A stretch of 64,000 bases of DNA from JAHRAW01 sp965226545 (GTDB lineage Bacteria > Pseudomonadota > Gammaproteobacteria > Arenicellales > Poriferihabitantaceae). A program made the position numbers and the translations under genes. Below the pieces are notes generated by a model. It saw nothing but the letters and a program-made list of their open reading frames with translations. It did not search any database and had not been told where the DNA came from. The DNA lies in contig OZ245364.1 in assembly GCA_965226545.1 (NCBI GenBank), forward strand, positions 2,418,001 to 2,482,000, in the 5' to 3' direction. Positions 49,706 to 59,004 of the stretch are shown one piece after another (position 1 is the first letter of the stretch; each line of letters begins with the position of its first letter).

Positions 49706-52570
49706 CTAATGGTCGGCGTCCAATCGCGCCAAAGCGGCGGCGTTATTGCCGTGAATGCTGGGTTCTTCGCAGAATGCACGGCGGATTGCTTGCAGGGCGG
49801 ATTCGTCCAAATCAATCCCCAACATTTCGGCTACGGCGCGGTCTATTTTGTGGCGGTTTGCGTCGGTGTGCAGTTGGCACAGCGGCAATAATTCCGCATC
49901 GGCATTGGCGGCAAAAAACGCGGCGGCGGTTTGTAACTTGTCGGGCGGCAGTTGGCGTAAATCCGGCACGGGGATTTGGCTGATGGCTTTGACTTGCATC
50001 ATTGACCTTCCGATTTGCGTACGTTGCCCTTGCGTCCAATAAATCAAGGCGCCGAAGATTGAGTTGCCCCATAACGCAAATGCACGGGTTAAGGTTTTGT
50101 CTTCGCACATGAAAGTCGTCCATGCCCGCCCGCCGAATACTGAATAGTCAGTGGTAGCGGCGACCAATGCTTGCGAAGTCCATTGCAAACCGCGTTGGTA
50201 ATGCAATGTGCCGTGTTTATCTTGAATGCGCTCAAATGATTCGTGGTCAAACACCACGCCTTTATGCGTGGGTAACACGCGCAAGGTGGTTTGTTCATTG
50301 GACTCAGCCGCCCATAATGCGCGGTGCATACCGACAGCATCGCTTTTGTCTACCACCGGATGCAAGGTTAACGCCCCGATTTCCTCGGCGGCGTACAGGT
50401 GTCCGATTAAGTGATGCGTGGGTCCGATGTCAAACAATTTCTGCATTTTAATCATCGGGCATTTCAGGCGGGCATGGTGCCGGGCGGTGATATCCATGAG
50501 TTCACCGCGAGTCAATGCATCGGCGAGTATCGCCAGTTCCGGCTTGTTGGCACCTAAATGCGACCAAGCGGCATCACGCGACGGCGGGTAAAAGCGAATC
50601 ATGCGGCCGATTTCGTTTTTACCGGCGACATCGGTGTAGATATAGGCCTTGTCGTTACGCATGGTATGCATCGTACGAATGATGCTGCGCGCAACTTCGC
50701 CGGCAATGCCCACGCGAGTCGGAATTTCATTTGGCATAACGCACAACACCGACGCCGGGTGTTCATTCGCACATTTGCGTTTGGTGGCAATCAGCAACAT
50801 CTCGGCCAGGCCTGTGTCGGCACTAACATGGGATTTGGATTGAGTGCGCATCACGGTGACGGCGATGAGGTCGTCAAAATAGGTCACTAGCATTTCGCGG
50901 GTTTCCGCCCATGATTGCGCGAAGGCGGCGGTGAGCGGCAATACGAAACCGATGCGTCCGCCGACTTTTACTTTGCGCCGCGCGATGCATAAAAAACTCG
51001 CCGCCATGCCTGCGGTTTTGATTGCGGGTTGGTTGGCAAGCAACTTGCCCCAACGCTCTTGGCATGCATTGCGTTCCGCATCGGTCAAATCGGCAATATC
51101 AAACGCGCTTTGTCCGCCGCGCGTTCGGCTATACGGCGGATTCATCAACACATAATCAAATGCGTTGTCAGTGGCGACAATCATGCCGGCATCATCGGCA
51201 TCATCACCGCTTAAGGTTTCTTGAAACTTGCCGTGCAACATATCTTGTTGGCGGCTGGACGTTAAATATTCCAATGCACCGGTGCGGTCAGGGGCGCCGA
51301 CGGGTACAGGTCCGATGTGAGTGCGCTTATAACTTTTGCCGCTGCCGGTCAACACCAAACTGGATAACGCCAAATGCGCGGCGACCGGGCTAACATCGGT
51401 GCCGAGTATGCCGCCCTGCAAAGCATCGCGGTGCAAACGTTGCAAACCTTTGTCGCTGCCGCCGCCGGCGGCATAAAAACCGGCGATGCGATTGACCGCG
51501 GCGCGCAATAGAGTGCCGGTGCCGCATGCGAAATCGGCGACTTTAATGCGGCTGAATATTTTGTCATCCCACTCATGTGCGTCATCTTCGCGAATGGTTA
51601 AATGCGCCAAAACCTCAGCGGTGGCGGGTAATGTATAAAACGCGGCCGCTTGTTTGCGGTCTTCGCTGAGTTTGGGGAATAACTCGGCGCCGACATTAAT
51701 CTGCGACCCCAATTTGGCGTACATGATTTTGTTAACCGCTCGCAACAAGTTTTCAAGTGCTTCGCTGACTCCTCTATCATACTGACGCGCGGCGACTTCC
51801 AATGCTTCTACCGCCGGTTCAAAAATGGAATGCCAATTGGTTTGCAGAATTTTGCGCCACTCGCGCACGAGCGCCACCGGGTCGACATCATCTGGCATCG
51901 GTAATGGATTAATATCCATATCGCCGCTTTTGTGAATTTTGCTCTGCACCAACATTGCATCCAACCACAACACCGCCGCAGTTTGCATGCCGTTCAAGTT
52001 GCTGTGTTGCGCTATCAGTTGCACAATTTTATCACGCGCGTAGGTTGACATATGCGCGTGCAATTTGCCGCCCGCCCCGCGAATTAATTCCACGACCTCG
52101 TCTGCGACGCGTTCAACGCTATCCTTGGACACCGATGCGACCTGAATGAATGCCGCCAAATCGCGCACAGTGCCGGACAAGTAACCTTGTTCGGGGAAAC
52201 GAAAATCGTTTTGTTGCAACACCGCGTAACCAATTTCCGCTCCGTCAATCAATTTTTGCGCGGCGGTTTCTTCCGCCATGCTTTCAAACGCCTTCGGTAT
52301 GTCGATGGATATTGCGGTTTCAATTTTTAACTCCGAGTTGTCAAGTCGCGCCTTTGCGTCCATGCCGCCATCACCTTCAAACGCGCATTCAATCACAACC
52401 TTCGGCATGTTATCCGTATCAATTTCAATATCAGGACGCTTAGCCCCACCGGTGCGCTCGGCTATCACCGTGGTTTCATTCCATTCGGGATTGCAAGTGC
52501 GCAACGCTTTGGCAAGCGCGTAATTAAATCCTTGCTCGTGCAGTTTACCTTTGGGCGACATGGGTTGCAT
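49706..52570 (-). CDS. Type IIG-like fused restriction enzyme / N6-adenine methyltransferase
   Basis: The 954-residue protein starts with a possible PD-(D/E)XK domain: RPDIEID (residues 45-51) and VVIECAFEG (58-66). A helical middle leads to a gamma-class methyltransferase: FYTLPATAEVLAHL, SAM motif VADFACGTGTLLRAAV (about 344-359) and catalytic NPPYSR (477-482). The last 350 residues look like a target-recognition domain. No separate endonuclease or specificity gene is adjacent, so I read it as one-polypeptide RM; the nuclease site is not certain, and an orphan methylase remains possible. The start is ATG 52570; ATG 52561 and TTG 52597 are alternatives. Confidence 0.75.
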   Translation of the reverse strand: MQPMSPKGKLHEQGFNYALAKALRTCNPEWNETTVIAERTGGAKRPDIEIDTDNMPKVVIECAFEGDGGMDAKARLDNSELKIETAISIDIPKAFESMAEETAAQKLIDGAEIGYAVLQQNDFRFPEQGYLSGTVRDLAAFIQVASVSKDSVERVADEVVELIRGAGGKLHAHMSTYARDKIVQLIAQHSNLNGMQTAAVLWLDAMLVQSKIHKSGDMDINPLPMPDDVDPVALVREWRKILQTNWHSIFEPAVEALEVAARQYDRGVSEALENLLRAVNKIMYAKLGSQINVGAELFPKLSEDRKQAAAFYTLPATAEVLAHLTIREDDAHEWDDKIFSRIKVADFACGTGTLLRAAVNRIAGFYAAGGGSDKGLQRLHRDALQGGILGTDVSPVAAHLALSSLVLTGSGKSYKRTHIGPVPVGAPDRTGALEYLTSSRQQDMLHGKFQETLSGDDADDAGMIVATDNAFDYVLMNPPYSRTRGGQSAFDIADLTDAERNACQERWGKLLANQPAIKTAGMAASFLCIARRKVKVGGRIGFVLPLTAAFAQSWAETREMLVTYFDDLIAVTVMRTQSKSHVSADTGLAEMLLIATKRKCANEHPASVLCVMPNEIPTRVGIAGEVARSIIRTMHTMRNDKAYIYTDVAGKNEIGRMIRFYPPSRDAAWSHLGANKPELAILADALTRGELMDITARHHARLKCPMIKMQKLFDIGPTHHLIGHLYAAEEIGALTLHPVVDKSDAVGMHRALWAAESNEQTTLRVLPTHKGVVFDHESFERIQDKHGTLHYQRGLQWTSQALVAATTDYSVFGGRAWTTFMCEDKTLTRAFALWGNSIFGALIYWTQGQRTQIGRSMMQVKAISQIPVPDLRQLPPDKLQTAAAFFAANADAELLPLCQLHTDANRHKIDRAVAEMLGIDLDESALQAIRRAFCEEPSIHGNNAAALARLDADH

Positions 52571-52778
52571 ATTATGTGGTTGGTGTGGATGTGTCAAGAA
52601 TGGTGTTAATCCAATACAGCAAACAAAAAGGCGTGGTGACAGTAATGCATCCGTAACAGTACTGTGAATGGTTTTACGAACCGTGCAAGTTGCGTTGCGC
52701 GCATTGTTTTTTTATCGATGGCGTTGTATCCGTCGTCGGCAGTGCTGTATGGCGACACAACACAGGCGGCGATTTGCG

Positions 52779-55430
52779 TCACACATCCGCGGTTTGTTTC
52801 ACCTTCGATGCAGTTTTGTCCGAGTCGGCATTGTCGTCGTCAGCATTGCGCGACTTCACCGCCTTCTTCGCCGCTTTTTTCGAAGCGCGCTTTGCGACTT
52901 TTTTCTTCGCCGATTTTTTCTTCGCGCGTTTTTTGCCTTTTGCTTTGGCGGTCACTTTGTCGTCGACATCATCCGCACCGCCCGACTTCGCCGCCTTCTT
53001 CGAAGTTTTTTTCGACGTTTTCTTCTTCATCTTTTTCTTGGCGCGACGGCTGGGTTTGGCGTCTTTGAGCAACGCTTCGCACTCTTCGAGCGTTAAGGTT
53101 TTCGGGTCTTCCAAATCCTTCGGCACGCGCGCATTTTTTTCGCCGTCGGTGACATACGGGCCGTATCGTCCGTTCAACACCTGAATGCCGGCTTCATTAA
53201 AATCCAAAATGATGCGGTTGGCGTCGAGTTGTTTTTTCTCGACCACCAACTGCAGCGCAATCGGCAACTCGACTGTATACGGGTCGTGTTCGCCGAGCGA
53301 AACGTATTTGTCGCCGTATTTAACATACGGGCCATATCGCCCAATCGCGACGCTAACCGGTTCGCCTTCGGGGGTTTCGCCGAGTTGGCGCGGCAGTTTA
53401 AAGAGTTTAATCGCCTCTTCAAACGTAATCGTGTCCAACTTTGCGCCCGGCGGCAAACTTGCAAACAGCGGTTTGATTTCATCTTCGCGCGTGCCGATTT
53501 GCACCAGCGGGCCATAACGCCCCATGCGCGCCGACACCGGGCGGCCGCTTTTCGGGTCGACGCCGAGTTCGCGGCTTTGGATTGCATCGTCGCGGCTGAT
53601 GTTTTCCTTCTCGGCCAGTTGGCTGGAAAACGCGCTCCAAAACTCGCGCATAATTGGCACCCAGCGTTTTTCGCCGCGCGAAATTTCATCGAGCGAATCC
53701 TCCATCTTGGCGGTGAATTCATAATCGATGTAGCGCGTGAAGTGTTTGGATAAAAATCGGCTGACGATTTTGCCGATTTCAGTCGGCTCGAATCGACGTT
53801 GTTCGAGCACCGCATATTCGCGATTGAGCAACGTGCCGATAATCGAAGCGTAGGTTGACGGGCGGCCGATGCCGTAGGCTTCGAGCGTCTTAACCAAAGT
53901 CGCCTCGTTGTAACGCGGCGGCGGTTCGGTGAAATGTTGGTCGGCGGTCAACGACGCCAGCGCAACCAAATCGCCTTCAGCCAGCGGCGGCAGGATGACC
54001 TCCTTATCGACCGGCACCTTGGCGTCGTCGAGGCCTTCGGTGTAGGCGGCCATAAACCCGGGCGCGCGAATCGTCTTGCCGTTGGCGCGAAACACATGCC
54101 CCAATGCGCGCGCGCCGGCCGAAAAATCGACCGACACGGTGTCCAAGGTGGCGTGAATCATTTGACTGGCGAGCGCGCGCCGCCAAATTAAATCATACAA
54201 GCGAAATTGTTCATCATTGAGATGCGGCTTGACCACATCCGGCGCGCGCGCGGCTTGCGTCGGGCGCACCGCTTCATGCGCCTCTTGCGCGTTCTTGGTT
54301 TTATTTTTAAACACGCGCGGCGTTTCCGGCAAGGCTTCTTCGCCGTAACGCGCTTTGATTACTTCGCGCATCTCGGCGACCGCATCGTTGGCCAGCGCAA
54401 CCGAATCGGTGCGCATGTAGGTAATCAATCCAACCGGTTCATCGCCCAAATCGATGCCTTCATACAATTGTTGCGCGATGCGCATCGTGCGGCGCGTGGC
54501 AAAGCCGAGTTTGCGCGAGGCTTCCTGTTGCAATGTCGATGTCGTAAACGGCGGCGCCGGGTTGCGCTTGCGTTGTTTTTTGGCGACTTCAATCACCGTG
54601 AGTTTGCCGTCGGCGGCGGCGCGCAACGTGCTTTCGACTTCGCGCGCGCGCGGCTCGTCGGTAATCGTAAACTGCTCGATTTTTTCATCGGCAAAGCGAA
54701 TCAATCGCGCTTCGAAAGCGTCTTTGTCGTCGCCGCCGTCTTTATCACTCGCGTCACTTTTGTCGCTCGACTTATCGTTCGACTTGACGCTTGTTTTATC
54801 GACGGACGCATCATCCGATGTGGCGTTCAGTTTGGCTGCAAGCGTCCAATATTCCTTGGCGACGAATTTTTCAATCTCGGCTTCGCGTTCGCAAATCAAC
54901 CGCAACGCCGGGCTTTGCACGCGCCCGGCTGACAACCCGGAGCGCACCTTTTTCCACAACAACGGCGACAGATTAAAGCCGACCAAATAATCCAATGCGC
55001 GGCGCGCCTGTTGGGCATTGATTAAATTGTCGGATAACGCGCGCGGGTTTTGCACCGCCGCGCGAATCGCCGGCGCGGTAATTTCGTGAAACTCGACTCG
55101 ATACACCGGCTTGTCGCCGATGACGTCGCGCTCCTTTAACAGTTCATGCAGATGCCAGGAAATCGCCTCGCCTTCGCGGTCCGGGTCAGTCGCCAGATAC
55201 AACGCATCCGCGCTTTTCATCGCGCGCGCAATTTGGTCGACATGCTTGCGGCTGTTTTCGAGGATTTCATATTGCATCGCAAAATCCTCCTCCGGCAACA
55301 CCGCGCCGGTTTTCGGCTTGAGGTCGCGCACATGCCCGTACGAGGCCAAGGCGACGAAATCATTGCCCAAATATTTGGACATCGACCGCGCTTTGGCGGG
55401 CGATTCGACAATAATCAGCGGCTTTCCCAT
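52779..55430 (-). CDS. topA: DNA topoisomerase I
   Basis: TopA relaxes negative supercoils through a Tyr-DNA intermediate. The 883-residue protein has the Toprim domain (IVESPAKA, DPDREGEA), the catalytic Tyr338 in LITYMRTDS and the decatenation loop region. The C-terminus has three GRYGPxV repeats (MGRYGPLV, IGRYGPYV, NGRYGPYV) and a long Lys/Ala-rich tail, with no CxxC zinc ribbons. At residues 204-237 an Asp/Ser/Lys insert interrupts the fold. The order dprA-smg-topA on this strand is common in beta/gammaproteobacteria. Confidence 0.96.
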   Translation of the reverse strand: MGKPLIIVESPAKARSMSKYLGNDFVALASYGHVRDLKPKTGAVLPEEDFAMQYEILENSRKHVDQIARAMKSADALYLATDPDREGEAISWHLHELLKERDVIGDKPVYRVEFHEITAPAIRAAVQNPRALSDNLINAQQARRALDYLVGFNLSPLLWKKVRSGLSAGRVQSPALRLICEREAEIEKFVAKEYWTLAAKLNATSDDASVDKTSVKSNDKSSDKSDASDKDGGDDKDAFEARLIRFADEKIEQFTITDEPRAREVESTLRAAADGKLTVIEVAKKQRKRNPAPPFTTSTLQQEASRKLGFATRRTMRIAQQLYEGIDLGDEPVGLITYMRTDSVALANDAVAEMREVIKARYGEEALPETPRVFKNKTKNAQEAHEAVRPTQAARAPDVVKPHLNDEQFRLYDLIWRRALASQMIHATLDTVSVDFSAGARALGHVFRANGKTIRAPGFMAAYTEGLDDAKVPVDKEVILPPLAEGDLVALASLTADQHFTEPPPRYNEATLVKTLEAYGIGRPSTYASIIGTLLNREYAVLEQRRFEPTEIGKIVSRFLSKHFTRYIDYEFTAKMEDSLDEISRGEKRWVPIMREFWSAFSSQLAEKENISRDDAIQSRELGVDPKSGRPVSARMGRYGPLVQIGTREDEIKPLFASLPPGAKLDTITFEEAIKLFKLPRQLGETPEGEPVSVAIGRYGPYVKYGDKYVSLGEHDPYTVELPIALQLVVEKKQLDANRIILDFNEAGIQVLNGRYGPYVTDGEKNARVPKDLEDPKTLTLEECEALLKDAKPSRRAKKKMKKKTSKKTSKKAAKSGGADDVDDKVTAKAKGKKRAKKKSAKKKVAKRASKKAAKKAVKSRNADDDNADSDKTASKVKQTADV

Positions 55431-55444
55431 CGTTGGTTTGACTC

Positions 55445-55495
55445 GTGGTTTGCTTGTGGGTTGCTTGTGGGTTGCTTGTGGGTTGCTTGTGGGTT
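55445..55495. repeat. 11-bp tandem repeat upstream of topA
   Basis: GTGGGTTGCTT is repeated in perfect tandem three times (55456-55488), preceded by a one-mismatch copy (GTGGTTTGCTT) and followed by a partial one. It lies 15 nt upstream of the topA start codon, where unit gain or loss would change the spacing of the leader. Confidence 0.85.
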
Positions 55496-55565
55496 AACGC
55501 GCAGGTTGATGCGGCGTTGGATTCAGGTGAGTTGATTGATAATGCAACTTACATACTGTGCAATA

Positions 55566-56051
55566 TTAATGCGCACAAGCATGCAACCCATCCAACACCA
55601 ACGATTCGGTCAACTCGGATACGCCTTCACCTTCGGTGGTGTTGCCGAGCACCATCAGCACCACCCATTTGAGTTGGTCCATATCGATGCTGTCGACGCC
55701 CAACGCCATCAATTGATTGATGACCATTTCGCGCGCCGATGAATCCAGCACGCCGCATTGTTCGAGTTTAAGCAAAAAGCCGCGCGCTTCGACGCCGATG
55801 CGCGCGGTTTCGCAGGCGAGATAATGACGCAACGCACCGCGTTTGGGCGGACGCGCGTCGAAACGCCGTTCGCACAATTGCGCGAGATTTTCCAGCCATT
55901 CAAACGCGCGGTCAATCGTGCCGTGGTCGAAGCCGGCTTGACTTAACTCATGCGCAAGCGACTCTTGGTCGGGTTCATACTCCTCTTCGTCTTCGTCAAA
56001 CATGCAGTTTTCAAAAAGATAAATCAGCACATCAAGGACGTTTTCTTTCAT
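55566..56051 (-). CDS. smg: Smg protein (DUF494)
   Basis: The 161-residue acidic protein begins MKENVLDVLIYLFENCM, followed by an Asp/Glu run and LAHELSQAGFDHGTIDRAFEWLENLAQL, then ALGVDSIDMDQLKWVVLMVLGN, all diagnostic of Smg. Its role is poorly known; the gene is conserved between dprA and topA. Length is normal. Confidence 0.93.
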   Translation of the reverse strand: MKENVLDVLIYLFENCMFDEDEEEYEPDQESLAHELSQAGFDHGTIDRAFEWLENLAQLCERRFDARPPKRGALRHYLACETARIGVEARGFLLKLEQCGVLDSSAREMVINQLMALGVDSIDMDQLKWVVLMVLGNTTEGEGVSELTESLVLDGLHACAH

Positions 56052-56213
56052 TGGGGTTGGGTTGGTGAAGTGGATAAGGGTAACGACGGCGGGTGACGAT
56101 AAGGCAAATGTAAAGCGAATGCGAAATAAATTTCAAAGCGGATTTTAAGTTAAATCAACGCAAAGTGAAATTATTAAAACGAATTTAACCGCAATTTAAA
56201 TTCCAATTCAAAC

Positions 56214-57341
56214 TCAAGGATTCGCTACGCGCAAGCGGCGTTGCGGTATGCGTTGATAGCCGCCGCCAGCCGGCGCGATTAAGCCGGCGAATTCGAGTTC
56301 CATAAGAATGTAGGAAACTTCGTCCGCCGTCAATCCGCTTTGTTCAATCAATTGGTCGACATCGGTTGGCGTGTGGTCGATTAAATCATACAACGGCGGC
56401 GTGTCGCCCGGCGGTGGCGAAATCATTATCGGCGCGATTGCATTGTCGCCCAAAAATCGCCCGATTTCCTCGAGGATATCTTCGCAGGTTTCGGTGAGTT
56501 TCGCGCCATCGCGCAACAGTCGATGACAGCCGCGACTTTGTGCGGCGTAAATCGAGCCGGGCACCGCAAACACTTCGCGGTTTTGTTCGCCGGCAAATCG
56601 CGCGGTAATCAACGCGCCGCTTTTGGCGCCGGCTTCGATGACCAACACGCCGAGCGCCAAGCCGCTGATGATACGATTGCGCTGCGGGAAGTGTTCACGA
56701 CGCGGCGGCGCGCCGGGCGGATATTCGGACACCACCGCGCCGCGTTCGACAATCACGCGATGCAGTTTTTCATTGCCGCGCGGATAAACAAAATCGATGC
56801 CGTTGGCAATCACCGCGATGGTTTTGCCGCGCCCAAGCAAACAGCCGCGATGCGCGCAATAATCGACGCCGCTGGCCAAGCCGCTGGTAATCGCCACGGC
56901 ATTGCCAAGTTCATTGGCGAAGTGTTCGGCGGTGCGCCGCCCGGATGGAGTCGGTTTGCGCGTGCCGACAATCGCCAATTGCGGCGCGCTGAGCAATTTG
57001 GCGTCGCCGAGCACAAACAACCCGAGCGGCGGCGATGGGATTTGTTCGAGCAACGGCGGAAAATCGGCGTGCTGAAAATCGACATAATGCGCGCCGCATC
57101 GCGCCAACGTCGCCAATTGCTCATCGACCTGCGGATAGCGCAACTGCACCCGTTGATTTTTTTTGCCGCGGAGAAGCGCGCCCAATTCGCGCGCATCGGC
57201 TTGCAACACCGCACGCGGCGAACCCAACGCGGTGACCAGCATGCGCTTGACCGCCAGCGGCGCGCCTTTGGCTTGCAATAACTGCAGCCAAAATTTAAGC
57301 ATCGATGCGTCGCGCGGTGATTCCGTTTTACTGGTTTGCAT
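56214..57341 (-). CDS. dprA: DNA-processing protein DprA
   Basis: DprA protects incoming single-stranded DNA and loads RecA during transformation. The 375-residue protein has an N-terminal SAM-like region, the Rossmann-fold core with AIVGTRKPTPSGRR, ITSGLASGVDYCAHRGCLL, VIANGIDFVYPRGNEKLHR, SEYPPGAPPRREHFPQRNRIISGLALGVLVIEAGAKSGALITA, and a C-terminal winged-helix segment (LIEQSGLTADEVSYILMELEFAGLI). It heads the dprA-smg-topA unit and has a good promoter upstream. Confidence 0.95.
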   Translation of the reverse strand: MQTSKTESPRDASMLKFWLQLLQAKGAPLAVKRMLVTALGSPRAVLQADARELGALLRGKKNQRVQLRYPQVDEQLATLARCGAHYVDFQHADFPPLLEQIPSPPLGLFVLGDAKLLSAPQLAIVGTRKPTPSGRRTAEHFANELGNAVAITSGLASGVDYCAHRGCLLGRGKTIAVIANGIDFVYPRGNEKLHRVIVERGAVVSEYPPGAPPRREHFPQRNRIISGLALGVLVIEAGAKSGALITARFAGEQNREVFAVPGSIYAAQSRGCHRLLRDGAKLTETCEDILEEIGRFLGDNAIAPIMISPPPGDTPPLYDLIDHTPTDVDQLIEQSGLTADEVSYILMELEFAGLIAPAGGGYQRIPQRRLRVANP

Positions 57342-57364
57342 TGTTAATGTCCGTCAATCGCGCC

Positions 57365-57393
57365 AGTATAACCCAAGCGCGGTTTGCGGTAAA
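57365..57393 (-). promoter_or_regulatory. Promoter of dprA-smg-topA
   Basis: Read leftwards, TTTACC (57393-57388), a 17-nt spacer and TATACT (57370-57365) lie 23 nt before the dprA ATG. Spacing is ideal and both hexamers match 4-5 of 6 consensus bases. Confidence 0.6.
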
Positions 57394-57402
57394 CTATCGC
57401 GC

Positions 57403-58005
57403 ATGAACGAACCGCATGCGCCGCGCGTCGCCGAAATAACGCGCACCACCCGCGAGACGCAAATCACGCTGGCCGTCAACTTGGACGGCGACGGCGTTGC
57501 CGAGTTAACCACCGGCGTGCCGTTTTTGGAACACATGCTCGACCAAGTCGCGCGCCACGGTGCGTTGGATTTAACCGTGCGCGCCAAGGGCGATTTGCAC
57601 ATCGACGACCATCACACCGTCGAAGACATCGGCATCACCTTCGGTCAAGCGGTGGCGCGCGCACTCGGCGACAAAGCCGGGCTGCGGCGATACGGCTGCG
57701 CGCATGTGCCGCTGGATGAATCGCTGAGCCGCGCGGTCATCGATTTCTCCGGACGACCATTGTTGGTGATGAACGCCGATTTTCCCGATGCGATGATTGG
57801 CGCGTTTGCGACCAACTTGGTGCATGAATTTTTTCAGGGGTTTTGCAATCACGCGCAAGCGACGCTGCACATCGATGCATTGCGCGGCGCCAATTCACAT
57901 CACATCGCCGAGACAATTTTCAAGGCGTTTGCGCGCGCCTTGCGCATGGCCGCCGAACGCGATGCGCGCATGCCCGGCATTCCATCGACCAAAGGGTCGT
58001 TGTGA
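57403..58005 (+). CDS. hisB: Imidazoleglycerol-phosphate dehydratase
   Basis: HisB catalyses the sixth step of histidine synthesis. The 200-residue monofunctional enzyme (no HAD phosphatase domain) has FLEHMLDQVARHG, the metal motifs DDHHTVEDIGI and NSHHIAETIFKA, and GCAHVPLDESLSRAVIDFSGRP. ATG 57403 is canonical in length. TAAACT 7 nt before the ATG hints at a leaderless message. It opens the hisB-hisH-hisA-hisF-hisI cluster and is divergent from dprA. Confidence 0.96.
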   Translation: MNEPHAPRVAEITRTTRETQITLAVNLDGDGVAELTTGVPFLEHMLDQVARHGALDLTVRAKGDLHIDDHHTVEDIGITFGQAVARALGDKAGLRRYGCAHVPLDESLSRAVIDFSGRPLLVMNADFPDAMIGAFATNLVHEFFQGFCNHAQATLHIDALRGANSHHIAETIFKAFARALRMAAERDARMPGIPSTKGSL

Positions 58006-58234
58006 CGCGCGGCGATTCGGTTGTTGCGATGCGTTGGTTGCGAAGCGTTTTTTGCAATGCGGGGATTGCAATGCGATTGACGCATTCGCCGGTTGTGTCA
58101 CGATTCGCGCATTGATTCACATTTCATTTATTCCGCATTTATTAATGCATCATTAATATGCTTTTATTAATGTATGTATTTTAATGAATGCTTTTATTTA
58201 TTAATTTATTAATTGATTGATTAATTAATTATCA
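58006..58234. repeat. ATTAATG / TTTATTAATG repeat upstream of hisH
   Basis: From 58120 to 58232 the strand repeats TTTATTAATGCATC, ATTAATATGC, TTTTATTAATG, TTTATTTATTAATTTATTAATTGATTGATTAATTAATT. It is almost purely A/T with ATTAAT cores. The left part is a plain spacer. Confidence 0.6.
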
Positions 58235-58864
58235 ATGTCGAACATCGTCATCGTCGATTTAGGCACCGGCAACTTGCGTTCGGTCAGCCGCGCCTTGCAG
58301 CACGCCGATGAGTCGCGTACGCATTCGGTGCACATCTCAGCGCAACCGCAGGCGATTCGCGCGGCGGATTATCTGGTGCTGCCCGGGCAAGGCGCGATTG
58401 GCGCGTGGGTGTCGCGGCTGACGCAGACGCCGGCGTTGAAACAAGCGGTGCTCGACCGCCTCGGCGACGGGCCAGCGCTTGGCATTTGCGTCGGCTTGCA
58501 GGCGTTGTATGAACAAAGTGAAGAGAACGGCGGCATGCCCGGCTTGGGCGTGTTTGCCGGCACGGTGCGTCGCTTCGCCGATGCGCGCCGCAAAATCCCG
58601 CACATGGGCTGGAACCGCGTGCGCCAAGTGCGCGACCATCCGCTGTGGCACGGCATCATCGATGCGCAGCATTTTTATTTTGCGCACAGTTATTATCCCG
58701 AGCCGCACCATCGGGATGAAATCGTCGGCGAATGCGAATACGGCGCAACCTTCGCCGCCGCCTGTGCGCGCGACAATTTATTCGCGGTGCAGTTTCATCC
58801 GGAAAAAAGCCAGCGCGCCGGGCTGCAATTGTTGCGCAACTTTTTGCGGTGGAACGGCGCATAA
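58235..58864 (+). CDS. hisH: Imidazole glycerol phosphate synthase, glutaminase subunit HisH
   Basis: HisH releases ammonia from glutamine and channels it to HisF. The 209-residue class I amidotransferase begins MSNIVIVDLGTGNLRSVSRAL and has LPGQGAIGAW, the nucleophile LGICVGLQALYE and the His-Glu pair in VQFHPEKSQ. Length is normal. Confidence 0.95.
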   Translation: MSNIVIVDLGTGNLRSVSRALQHADESRTHSVHISAQPQAIRAADYLVLPGQGAIGAWVSRLTQTPALKQAVLDRLGDGPALGICVGLQALYEQSEENGGMPGLGVFAGTVRRFADARRKIPHMGWNRVRQVRDHPLWHGIIDAQHFYFAHSYYPEPHHRDEIVGECEYGATFAAACARDNLFAVQFHPEKSQRAGLQLLRNFLRWNGA

Positions 58865-59004
58865 GCGGCGCGCAGTTGCGATTGTGTACAGTGGTTTACA
58901 GTCATCACTCAAGCCAACACAATCATCATGCACAATCCGTATCGTTTGGTTATTAATCACCGTGCGCGGTCGTTACCATTGCACAATTGCAAAGAGGTGT
59001 CTCG

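Noticed and set aside
55445..55495. CRISPR-like array upstream of topA
   Set aside because: The units are contiguous 11-mers without spacers, so it is a simple tandem repeat.
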